Positions 1-6,765 of a stretch of DNA of 32,576 nt are shown here, one piece after another. Each line of letters begins with the position of its first letter. Positions within the stretch are counted from its first letter, which is position 1. A program made the translations under genes and the position numbers. Source of the stretch: Pseudoflavonifractor phocaeensis (GTDB taxonomy: Bacteria; Bacillota; Clostridia; Oscillospirales; Oscillospiraceae); contig NZ_JACLZC010000033.1 in the NCBI RefSeq assembly GCF_016901735.1, positions 1 to 32,576 on the forward strand, read 5' to 3'. A model generated the notes under the pieces. The model was given only the letters and a program-made list of their open reading frames with translations, searched no databases and was not told the origin of the DNA.

Positions 1-1839
1 GTCCCCCGGCAGCTCCTCCGCCTTCAGGGTGATGTGGCCCCCCGCCGGCGTATATTTGATGGCATTGGACAGCAGGTTATTGAGCACCTGGTCCAGCCGG
101 CGCACATCGGTGAGGATGGAGCCCGCCCGGAAGGGAGAGAGCTCCAGCCGGAATTGCTGCTGCTGCACCTGGGCCTGGGCCCGGAAGAGATCGGCCACGC
201 TCTCCAGATGGCTGTGCAGCTCCACCGGCGCCAGCTGAAGCTCCATTTTGCCCTGCTCGATTTTGGCCGTGTCCAGCACCTCGTTGATCAGATGGAGGAG
301 CTGCATGGAGGCCACCGTTACCTTGTCCAGACACTCGTTGGCCCGCTGCTTGTCGTCCAGATGGTGGCGGGCCATGTCGGTGAAGCCCAGCACCGCGTTC
401 ATGGGGGTGCGCATATCGTGGCTCATCCGGGAGAGAAAGTCATTTTTGGCCTCGGACGCGGTGCGGGCGCTCTCCAGCGACTCCCGCAGCAGCCGGCTCT
501 TCTCCAGGTCGGCAATCTTCTCCTCGTGAATCATGCGGAAGGCCACGATCACGTCCTCATTGTCCGCGTCGCCGGTGACCGCGAAGGCCTCGGCGCTCAC
601 CCAGCGGTGCTGTCCGCCCATGTCCCGCTGGTACTCCATATAACACCGGCTCCGGTCGCCGCTCCGCAGCCGGCGCAGCTCCTGGGCCGAGAACTGACGA
701 CACAGCTCCTCCTGATCCTCCCGGTTGGTCACCGTACCGCTGACCCGGTCCAGAAAGTCCTGGTAGTCAAAAAAGCGTCCCCAGCGGCTCCGGTCCCGGA
801 TCTCCCGTTTGATGATCTCGCAGCGGTTGTTGGCCGTATCCACCAGCACCACACAATAGTAGGTCTGACCCAGCGCCTCAAAGCAGTTGACCGCCTTCTG
901 CCGGTGGCGGGTGCGCAAATAATTCTGCACGCTGAGATAAATGGCCACCAGTAAAAACAGCCCTTGCAGCGTCAGCTGTAAATAAAAAAGATAGGTCGCG
1001 TCCCGGGTGATGATCTCACGGGGAATGGTGACGATGTAAGTCCAGCCGGTCTCGTCTACGGCGTAGTAATGGATATAGCTGCCCGCTTCCCCCGTCCAGC
1101 TGATCCTGCCGCTGTCCCCGTCAAACTGGCCGATGAGGTCCAGATAGTCTTGGCTGGTAAAATTATCTAGTTCACAGACGCTGTGCTTCTCGCCAATCTG
1201 CTGGTGGAGGATGACGCTGCCGTTCTGGTCCACCACGGTAGCCGTGCCCGGGAAAACGTCGCTTCCCTCCTCCCAGTCGATATGGATGTCTCCCACCCGG
1301 ATGTCCTGCGTCAGAACGCTGACGCCGTCATCCAGACACTGAGAGAGGCTTACCATGCGGATCTTGTCCTTGGCGTCCTCATAGACCTCCGAGCGGGCGC
1401 AGGCGCCGTTGGCCTCGATGGCTTGGATGTACCAGGTGCGGCTGTACATATCGTAGTCCTCCGGCGGGTCCCAGCCGCTGCTGAAAATTCCCTCCCCACG
1501 GACCACGCCATACAACCCGCTCTCGTCATAGATCATGGTATTCTGGTATTCGCCGGAAAACTCCTCCAGCCATGCCCCAATCTCCTCGTTGCTCTTTCCC
1601 TGGGCCATCATCCCGTTGACGGTATAGATGGCATGGCCCAAAATCTGCCGGTACTCCTCCATAAAATAGTCGATCTGCAGGCGGAGGTAATTGGCCGTCA
1701 TGGCCCCCATCTGGTTGGCGCTGTTGTAGCCGGTACGTCCGGCCACAAAGACCCCCACAAAGGATACGATGCTGATGGACAAAAAGAGCAAAATGCTCTG
1801 TATGATAAACTTTTGGTTGACGGTCTTAAAACGGTTCAT
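1..1839 (-). CDS. Cache-domain sensor histidine kinase (partial, C-terminus beyond window)
   Basis: Membrane-bound sensor kinase of a two-component system; the ligand and cognate regulator are not visible. I read 613 codons from ATG at 1839 to the window edge without a stop. Residues about 11-33 form a first membrane helix. Residues about 35-280 form an extracellular double-Cache-like sensor region, and about 283-305 a second helix. About 315-440 looks PAS-like. The dimerisation/phosphoacceptor helix carries SHDMRTPMN, with His at residue 474. The ATP-binding N-box NLLSNAIKYTP lies near residues 586-597. The rest of the ATPase domain, and any fused receiver domain, lie off the edge. SHDMRTPMN is typical of the large, often hybrid, kinases of gut Clostridia, so a receiver domain is possible. 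It has its own sigma-A-like promoter (1889-1917) and follows spoIVA; nothing links it to sporulation except position. Confidence 0.9.
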   Translation of the reverse strand, partial: MNRFKTVNQKFIIQSILLFLSISIVSFVGVFVAGRTGYNSANQMGAMTANYLRLQIDYFMEEYRQILGHAIYTVNGMMAQGKSNEEIGAWLEEFSGEYQNTMIYDESGLYGVVRGEGIFSSGWDPPEDYDMYSRTWYIQAIEANGACARSEVYEDAKDKIRMVSLSQCLDDGVSVLTQDIRVGDIHIDWEEGSDVFPGTATVVDQNGSVILHQQIGEKHSVCELDNFTSQDYLDLIGQFDGDSGRISWTGEAGSYIHYYAVDETGWTYIVTIPREIITRDATYLFYLQLTLQGLFLLVAIYLSVQNYLRTRHRQKAVNCFEALGQTYYCVVLVDTANNRCEIIKREIRDRSRWGRFFDYQDFLDRVSGTVTNREDQEELCRQFSAQELRRLRSGDRSRCYMEYQRDMGGQHRWVSAEAFAVTGDADNEDVIVAFRMIHEEKIADLEKSRLLRESLESARTASEAKNDFLSRMSHDMRTPMNAVLGFTDMARHHLDDKQRANECLDKVTVASMQLLHLINEVLDTAKIEQGKMELQLAPVELHSHLESVADLFRAQAQVQQQQFRLELSPFRAGSILTDVRRLDQVLNNLLSNAIKYTPAGGHITLKAEELPGD

Positions 1840-1888
1840 GACATTTTCCCCCTCTATCTCCGGGACAGGGGCCTGTCCAGTACTTTTC

Positions 1889-1917
1889 ATTATACCGTTT
1901 TTCCGCCGCCACGGCAA
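1889..1917 (-). promoter_or_regulatory. Sigma-A-like promoter of the histidine kinase gene
   Basis: On the minus strand a TTGCCG -35 box (1917-1912) is followed after exactly 17 bases by a perfect TATAAT -10 box (1894-1889). The kinase ATG lies 50 bases downstream. A short inverted repeat (1863-1878, arms GGACAG/CTGTCC) sits in the predicted leader between promoter and start codon; it has no T-run and is not a terminator. The promoter starts soon after the spoIVA stop codon, and I see no terminator between the two genes. Confidence 0.7.
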
Positions 1918-1958
1918 TCAAAATCTACCCCGCCGCCGGTTCTTTCCTTCGCTTTGGC

Positions 1959-3170
1959 TCATACAATATGTATGGAAGGGGCGGAAGCCTTCAGCCGTAC
2001 CCCGTAGCGTCCCCCCTGCCGCACGATCTCCGGCTCCTCCAGCACCAGCTCGTCGGTGCCCGGGATGACGATGCCGTACCCCGTCTCCCGCACCTCCGCC
2101 AGAGCGTCGGCCACCTTGTCGTAGTCGCTTTTAACGCGGGCCAGCTGGGTGAGCAGACCCAGCAGATCCCCGTCGTCCCGGATGACAAAGCCGGACTGCT
2201 GGGAGATGGTCTCATAAAAGAGGCTCCTGGGCAGCTCCAGCTCCGCCGCGGCCAGACCGGTCCCCAGCTGGATGCCCGTCACCCGCGCCGCGCTGAACCG
2301 TTCGCAGCGCTCCATGGCCTCCACCGCCCCCGCCACATCCCGGATGCGGCGCATCCCCTCGGCTCCCGCCCGGATGGCCTGATAGAGATCGCTCTTGATG
2401 GGATGGTCGTAAGGCAGGGCGTCCACCCAGGGCGGCAGATACAAATCCAGCTCCTTCACCGGGAACTCATAGAGCACCCCCTTGATGATGTCGCTCACCG
2501 CTCCCTCGTCCAGCTCCAGACAGTTGACGCATACGCAGCTCACGTCGTACCGCCCCGCCAGATCCGCCCGGATGGCCTGGGCCCGCTCCGAGTGGGGCTG
2601 GGCCGAGTTGAGCACCACCAAAAAGGGTTTGCCCAGCTCCTTGAGCTCGGTGATGACCCGCTCCTCCGCCTCCAGATAGTCCTCCCGTGGAATGTCGGTG
2701 ATGGTGCCGTCGGTGGTCACCACGATGCCGATGGTGGAGTGCTCGGCGATGACCTTCCGGGTGCCCACCTCCGCCGCCTCGGTCATGGGGATCTCATAGT
2801 CAAACCAGGGGGTGGTCACCATCCGGGGGGCGTCGTCCTCCAGCTGCCCCACCGCCCCCGGCACCAGATAGCCCACACAGTCGATGAGCCGCACTGAAAA
2901 CCGGGCGCCGCTGTCCATGGCCACCTCCACCGCTTCCTCCGGTACGAATTTGGGCTCCGCCGTCATCACCGTCCGCCCGGAGCCGCTCTGGGGCAGTTCG
3001 TCCCGCGCCCGCTCCCGCCGGTACACGTTGTCGATGTTGGGGATGACCATGGTCTCCATGAAACGCTTGATGAAGGTGGATTTGCCCGTCCGCACCGGCC
3101 CCACCACGCCGATGTAGATATCCCCCTCGGTCCGACGGGCGATATCCTCATAAATTTTGCGCTCTTCCAC
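1959..3170 (-). CDS. spoIVA: Stage IV sporulation protein A, C-terminally truncated
   Basis: ATPase that polymerises on the outer forespore surface to form the basement layer of the spore coat. It starts at GTG 3170, 8 bases after an AAGGAGG site. The Walker A motif GPVRTGKS covers residues 24-31, matching Lys30 of the B. subtilis protein. The N-terminal P-loop ATPase region (to about 240) and the middle domain (to about 400) align well from memory with B. subtilis SpoIVA. The frame stops at residue 403, right after APSIHIV, where B. subtilis continues for about 90 residues through the C-terminal domain to residue 492. The other two frames downstream hold no similarity to the missing part, so a simple frameshift is unlikely. 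The lost domain is the one implicated in polymerisation and SpoVM contact in B. subtilis. The flanking genes (sipL, spoVM) are intact. Family assignment is certain; whether the short form works is open. Confidence 0.93.
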   Translation of the reverse strand: MEERKIYEDIARRTEGDIYIGVVGPVRTGKSTFIKRFMETMVIPNIDNVYRRERARDELPQSGSGRTVMTAEPKFVPEEAVEVAMDSGARFSVRLIDCVGYLVPGAVGQLEDDAPRMVTTPWFDYEIPMTEAAEVGTRKVIAEHSTIGIVVTTDGTITDIPREDYLEAEERVITELKELGKPFLVVLNSAQPHSERAQAIRADLAGRYDVSCVCVNCLELDEGAVSDIIKGVLYEFPVKELDLYLPPWVDALPYDHPIKSDLYQAIRAGAEGMRRIRDVAGAVEAMERCERFSAARVTGIQLGTGLAAAELELPRSLFYETISQQSGFVIRDDGDLLGLLTQLARVKSDYDKVADALAEVRETGYGIVIPGTDELVLEEPEIVRQGGRYGVRLKASAPSIHIV

Positions 3171-3232
3171 TCCTGATTCCTCCTTCAGTCTGCCGTTGGG
3201 GGGCCAGCTTCCCTCCAGACAGTTTCCCTACA

Positions 3233-3262
3233 TGAGTATGGGGATAAGCTGTGGTTTATGCC
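3233..3262 (-). promoter_or_regulatory. Candidate sigma-E promoter of spoIVA
   Basis: On the minus strand, GCATAAA (3261-3255) and CATACTCA (3240-3233) are separated by 14 bases. This resembles the mother-cell sigma-E consensus (-35 with CATA, -10 starting CATAC). B. subtilis spoIVA is transcribed by sigma-E, which fits. The element lies about 63 bases upstream of the GTG start and after the sipL terminator. The match is by eye only. Confidence 0.45.
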
Positions 3263-3301
3263 AGGAGCGCCCCCTTTCCTTTTCAGGGGCGGGCGTAAAA
3301 G

Positions 3302-3336
3302 AAGGTCAGGACTCCGAGGGCCGGAGTCCTGACCTT
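3302..3336 (-). terminator. Rho-independent terminator after sipL
   Basis: A perfect 15-base-pair stem (3302-3316 with 3322-3336) encloses a five-base loop, and on the minus strand it is followed by TTCTTTT. It begins 7 bases after the sipL stop codon and separates sipL from the spoIVA promoter region. Confidence 0.85.
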
Positions 3337-3343
3337 GTCTGTG

Positions 3344-4882
3344 TTATCCTTCCACCCGCCGCTTGCGGGGAATGAGCAGTAGCTGCCCCGCCGGCAGATC
3401 CCCCTCATCCAGACCGTTGGCCTGGCAGATGTCCTGCTCCGTGGTGGCGTAGGCCTTGGCCACATCCCAAAGCCGCTCGCCGGTACCGGACAGCCGCAGC
3501 ACAATAGAGGGCTGGTCCGCCCGGTCCCGCAGCTGCTCCTGGTCCAGCCGGGCCGCCGAAATGACCCGCGTCTGCCGCACCCGCTTGGCCAAATAGCGGA
3601 AATCCAGCGGAAAGCGCAGCTCCAGACCCCCCGACACCGGCGCCGCCTGGACCTCCTGCCCCACCCGGCACACCCAGCCGCACTGATAGCCCTCCCCCAG
3701 CTCCAGGGGGCAGGCCACCGTGAACCGGCGGCGCACCGATTCCAGCGTCCCCTCCGCCGTGCGGCACAGCACCGCCGCTTCCGCCTCCGCCTCCAGCTTC
3801 AGGCGGGGGCCCTCCCGGCTCTGGCTCACACGGCCCACCGTCACCCAGACGTCGCACACCGTCCCCACGTCCACGCCGGTCTCCACCACTTCCCGCACCG
3901 TCTCCCGGCGGACGCCCTGCTCCACCAGCTCCTCCAGCGGGAGGATCTCCCCCTCCGTCTCCCCTTCATACACCGTGCTGTACAAATCGGACAGCAGCGT
4001 CACCGGCCGCCGGGCCCGGAGCACCGCCTGGGCCAGCAGCTCCAGCTCGGCCCGGAGCTCCCGGCCCTCGCCCCCCGCCAGCGCGCAGTCGGCCGACAGG
4101 GGCGTGACCTCTATCGTCACGTCGCAGCCCTCTCCCGCCTCCGGCGCCTCCATGATCTGAGAAAAGGGCAGCTCAAAAACCGCCGTGCATACCTCGTCCC
4201 CCGCCGCCCGGTAGAGCAGCCGGAGAAACACCGTCCCCTTGAAAATCAGCTTGCTTCCGATCACCTTGGCCTCGCCGCACTCGGACGACAGACGGCAGCA
4301 CAGCAGCTCCTCCGCCGCCGGCCGGCTGGCCGGAATGGTCAGCGTGTCCGCAAAGGGAAAGGGCTTTTCCGCCGTACACACCGGACCGTAGGTCCCCTCC
4401 TCCTGCTTGAGCTGCTCCACCCCCAGCTCCGGCGGACTCATCGCCCCGCAGGCGATCTGCCGCTGACCGGGGGCCAGCACCTGGACCTCCGCCGCCACCT
4501 CCACCCGGGTGAGCACTTTGCGGGGATTCAGGCTCCGGGTCTCGGCGCTTACCACCCGGGGAACCGCCGTCACCGTGCAGCCTCCCCGTACCCCCGGGCC
4601 CTCCGCCGTGCAGACAAAGGGCAGCGCGATCTCCAGCTTCCGCACACCGCCGCCGTCCTCCGGCAGGTAGAGCACCGAGGCCCGCACCGTCCCGCTTACC
4701 TCCGCCCGGCCCTCCTGGGCTTCCCGGCTCCCCAGCTCCACCCGGGCTTCCGTGTCCACGATGCGCTGAATGTCCGGGCAGGCGTCGGGTACGATGGATT
4801 CCAGGGTCTCCTCCCGAAACACGGTGGTCTCCAATACCGTCTCATAGCCCCGCAGGGGCTGGGTTTCCAACTCCAATTCCAT
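3344..4882 (-). CDS. sipL: SPOCS/DUF3794 and LysM spore coat morphogenesis protein (SipL-like)
   Basis: Probable functional equivalent of Clostridioides difficile SipL, a mother-cell protein that binds SpoIVA and is needed for coat localisation. The 512 residues match the family length (C. difficile about 520). Three DUF3794/SPOCS-type beta-rich repeats lie at roughly 50-145, 205-305 and 345-450. A C-terminal LysM domain at about 462-507 has the pattern GERLWDVAKAY...NGL...LLIP. In C. difficile the LysM domain is the part that contacts SpoIVA. The start is ATG 4882 behind AAGGAG. The gene lies between spoVM and spoIVA, so all three basement-layer proteins are encoded together; this placement strongly supports the call. 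It ends in a strong terminator. A CATATAGT element upstream could be a sporulation -10 box, but I see no convincing -35. Other DUF3794-LysM proteins exist in Clostridia, so the symbol is slightly less certain than the family. Confidence 0.85.
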   Translation of the reverse strand: MELELETQPLRGYETVLETTVFREETLESIVPDACPDIQRIVDTEARVELGSREAQEGRAEVSGTVRASVLYLPEDGGGVRKLEIALPFVCTAEGPGVRGGCTVTAVPRVVSAETRSLNPRKVLTRVEVAAEVQVLAPGQRQIACGAMSPPELGVEQLKQEEGTYGPVCTAEKPFPFADTLTIPASRPAAEELLCCRLSSECGEAKVIGSKLIFKGTVFLRLLYRAAGDEVCTAVFELPFSQIMEAPEAGEGCDVTIEVTPLSADCALAGGEGRELRAELELLAQAVLRARRPVTLLSDLYSTVYEGETEGEILPLEELVEQGVRRETVREVVETGVDVGTVCDVWVTVGRVSQSREGPRLKLEAEAEAAVLCRTAEGTLESVRRRFTVACPLELGEGYQCGWVCRVGQEVQAAPVSGGLELRFPLDFRYLAKRVRQTRVISAARLDQEQLRDRADQPSIVLRLSGTGERLWDVAKAYATTEQDICQANGLDEGDLPAGQLLLIPRKRRVEG

Positions 4883-4951
4883 AGCATTCCACTCCTTGTC
4901 ATCGGTCCTTGGAACACTATATGTAACCCAGCCCCATCACAGAACCGCCCC

Positions 4952-5023
4952 TTACCGCAGGCCGAACACCAGCTTCAAAAAGCCCCGAAACGCCTTGGGC
5001 GACCGGACCACCACGATCTTCAT
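4952..5023 (-). CDS. spoVM: Stage V sporulation protein M, 23 residues
   Basis: Tiny amphipathic peptide that marks the convex forespore membrane and recruits SpoIVA. The frame starts at ATG 5023 after a purine-rich AGGGGGG site and ends at TAA 4952-4954. It begins MKIVVVRSPK and ends FGLR. Compared with the 26-residue B. subtilis SpoVM it keeps Lys2, Pro9 (the helix-breaking residue important for localisation), Lys10, Gly14, a basic residue at 17 and Gly21. The position also fits: in B. subtilis spoVM follows thiN in the same prpC-prkC-rsgA-thiN order seen here. Because of its length it is easily missed by gene finders. It is followed 69 bases later by sipL. Confidence 0.88.
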   Translation of the reverse strand: MKIVVVRSPKAFRGFLKLVFGLR

Positions 5024-5184
5024 CTCTCTCCCCCCTCTCTCCGCTCCCAGCCCCGGAGCCAGCGGCAGCCCTGGTAGCCCAGCGCCGCCCCCAGTCCAAA
5101 GGCAATCATCCCGTGCGGCAGCACCGCCGCCGCCAATATGGCCGCCGCCGCGGCGGCCAGCCCCCGTCCTTCCCCAGACGGCAA
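5020..5184 (-). CDS. Possible small hydrophobic protein overlapping the spoVM start
   Basis: A frame on the minus strand ends with TGA at 5022-5020, overlapping the spoVM ATG in the ATGA arrangement typical of coupled genes. It reads back as an Ala/Leu/Gly-rich segment (AAAAAAILAAAVLPHG, then AFGLGAALGY) followed by a short basic tail (CRWLRGWERREGG). That is compatible with one or two short membrane helices. The start is unclear: TTG 5184 with a distant GAAGGGGG would give 54 residues, while an internal ATG at GMIAFG would give about 30. I do not recognise a family. Alanine-rich frames arise easily by chance in GC-rich DNA, so this is a candidate only. The region otherwise holds nothing between the thiN terminator and spoVM. 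Confidence 0.3.
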   Translation of the reverse strand: MPSGEGRGLAAAAAAILAAAVLPHGMIAFGLGAALGYQGCRWLRGWERREGGER

Positions 5185-5239
5185 AAAAACCGCCCCCTTC
5201 GTTCCTGGTCTGTTCCAGTATACGCAGGGAGCGGTTTTC
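5183..5239 (-). terminator. Rho-independent terminator after thiN
   Basis: The arms 5228-5239 and 5186-5197 pair over 12 positions (AAAACCGCTCCC with GGGGGCGGTTTT, one G-T wobble) around a long loop. On the minus strand the stem runs into a seven-T tract. It lies just after the thiN stop and would close the priA-thiN transcript, leaving spoVM to be expressed separately or by read-through. Confidence 0.7.
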
Positions 5240-5249
5240 TGTGTGAATG

Positions 5250-5897
5250 TCAGTCCCGCTGGCTTCGGATGAGCAGGGCCCGGCCGCTGCCCACCGTGAC
5301 CCGGGCCTGGGGCGCGGTCTGCTCGTTGCTGACGCTCAGGGTGTCCCCACGGGTGAGCACCGCGTTTTTAAGGGGATACTTGACCCCCTCCAGCGTCACG
5401 CCGGTGAGCACCCGGTCCAGCGGGGCCAGAGATAAATAGCGGTACCGGGGACCGCCGGACAGCAGGCAGCTCTCCCCGTCCAAGAGCCGGGTCTCGCTCT
5501 CGCCGTCCACGATGAGCCCCCGCCCCCCACGGTCCTTCAGCCACTCCAGCAGCAGCAGGTTGAACACCGTGTGGTCCAGACGCCGCCCCCCTACACAGCC
5601 GCAGAGCACCAGCTCGGTGCAGCCGTCGGCCAGGGCCAGCTCCATGGCGGCCTGCAAATCGGTCAGATCCTTCTCGGCGGGCATCGCCGCGCAGGGTACG
5701 CCCTCCAGGGGATGTCCGCCCGAGTCCCAGTCCCCCACCACCAGGTCGGGGGTCAGACCCGCCGCCAGCGCCCCGGATAGGCCGCCGTCGGCACAGTAGA
5801 CCTTCATGCCCGGAGACAGATAGTCCGCCAAAAAGCCCCAGTCCTCACAGGGCGCCGCACCGAAAATCACTCCCCGCGCATTTGCCGCCGCTTCCAT
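5250..5897 (-). CDS. thiN: Thiamine pyrophosphokinase
   Basis: Cytoplasmic enzyme that transfers pyrophosphate from ATP to thiamine, giving thiamine pyrophosphate. The 215-residue protein shows the family pattern: a glycine-rich start (VIFGAAPCEDW), CADGGLSGAL near residue 34, the metal/substrate motif DLVVGDWDS, EKDLTDLQAAM, and GCVGGRRLDHT. The C-terminal beta domain contains SLAPLDRVLTGVTLEGVKYPL. I chose ATG 5897 because AAGGAGGTG stands 7 bases upstream; the frame is open further 5', but that part is not family-like. The start lies inside the end of rsgA (31-base overlap), implying coupled translation. In B. subtilis rpe sits between rsgA and thiN; here it is absent. Confidence 0.95.
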   Translation of the reverse strand: MEAAANARGVIFGAAPCEDWGFLADYLSPGMKVYCADGGLSGALAAGLTPDLVVGDWDSGGHPLEGVPCAAMPAEKDLTDLQAAMELALADGCTELVLCGCVGGRRLDHTVFNLLLLEWLKDRGGRGLIVDGESETRLLDGESCLLSGGPRYRYLSLAPLDRVLTGVTLEGVKYPLKNAVLTRGDTLSVSNEQTAPQARVTVGSGRALLIRSQRD

Positions 5898-6763
5898 TCG
5901 GGCACCTCCTTGGCCTGCTGATAGAGCCGCACGTAGCTCTCGTGCCGGCTGCGGGGAATTGCGCCCGCCTTGACCGCCTCCAGCACCGCGCACCCCTTCT
6001 CCTTGACGTGGGCGCAGCCCTGGAACCGGCATTGGTCCAGATAGGGCGCGAACTCCCGGAAGGTGTATTGGAGCTCCTGGGGCGCCCGCAGCTCCATGCC
6101 CTCGGTGTCAAAGGAGGAAAAGCCCGGCGTGTCGGCCACAATGGCCCCGTTTTTGAGCCGGAACAGCTCCACATGGCGGGTGGTGTGCCGTCCACGGCCC
6201 AGCCGGTCGCTCACTTCCCCCGTGGCCAGCCCAAAGTCCGGCTCCAGGGCGTTGAGGATGCTGGACTTGCCCACGCCGGAATTGCCCGTAAAGGCGCAAA
6301 CCTTGCCGGCTATGGCCTGCCCCAGCGCCTCCACGCCCTCGCCGGTCTCGGCGCTGACCCGGAAGGTGGCAAAGCCCGCCTTTCGGTAGGTCTCATAGAG
6401 GTCCTCCGCCGGCTCCAGATCCCATTTGTTGATGCAGATGAGGCTCTCGCAGCCTCTCCCCTCGGCGATGGACACCACCCGGTCAATGAGGAAGGGGTCG
6501 GTCACCGGTACCGCCCCCGAGGCGATGATGACCAGAAGGTCGATGTTGGCCACCGCCGGGCGCTGGAACTCGTTCTTGCGGGGCAAAATGGCGTCCAGCG
6601 CCCCGGTCCCCTCCTCCAGGGGAGTGAAGGTCACCCGGTCCCCCACCAGCGGCGTCTCCTTCTTGTGGCGGAACTTGCCCCGGGCCCGGCAGGTCACCAG
6701 CCGCTGCCCGTCGTCCACATAGTAAAAGCCGCTGAGGGCCTTGAAAATGATCCCCTCTCCCAT
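5867..6763 (-). CDS. rsgA: Ribosome small subunit-dependent GTPase A
   Basis: Circularly permuted GTPase that acts in late maturation of the 30S ribosomal subunit. The 298 residues hold an N-terminal OB fold (about 1-65), then the G motifs in permuted order: NKWD near 120 (G4), TGNSGVGKSSILN near 160-172 (P-loop), DTPGFSSF near 212 (G3). A C-terminal zinc-binding region follows, with two of its cysteines in CRFQGCAH plus a later KGC. The start ATG 6763 is only 2 bases from the prkC stop and has no recognisable Shine-Dalgarno sequence, so initiation probably depends on ribosomes finishing prkC. The gene order prpC-prkC-rsgA is the same as in B. subtilis, where the GTPase (CpgA) is a PrkC substrate. 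Confidence 0.97.
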   Translation of the reverse strand: MGEGIIFKALSGFYYVDDGQRLVTCRARGKFRHKKETPLVGDRVTFTPLEEGTGALDAILPRKNEFQRPAVANIDLLVIIASGAVPVTDPFLIDRVVSIAEGRGCESLICINKWDLEPAEDLYETYRKAGFATFRVSAETGEGVEALGQAIAGKVCAFTGNSGVGKSSILNALEPDFGLATGEVSDRLGRGRHTTRHVELFRLKNGAIVADTPGFSSFDTEGMELRAPQELQYTFREFAPYLDQCRFQGCAHVKEKGCAVLEAVKAGAIPRSRHESYVRLYQQAKEVPEWKRRQMRGE

Positions 6764-6765
6764 GG

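Noticed and set aside
1863..1878. Terminator or riboswitch in the kinase leader
   Set aside because: The inverted repeat is only six to seven pairs, has no T-run and no wider conserved structure that I can recognise.
1880..1960. Frameshifted remainder of spoIVA
   Set aside because: I read all three frames after the stop. None resembles the SpoIVA C-terminal domain, each ends within a few dozen codons, and the kinase promoter occupies the region.
34..2007. Plus-strand frames at the left end of the window
   Set aside because: The minus strand carries an unbroken histidine kinase with Cache, PAS, His and N-box regions in order. The plus-strand frames are its shadows.
4917..5105. 62-codon minus-strand frame overlapping spoVM
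   Set aside because: It runs in another frame across spoVM, and its Gly/Arg/Glu-rich sequence shows no family. The 23-codon spoVM frame fits both homology and gene order better.
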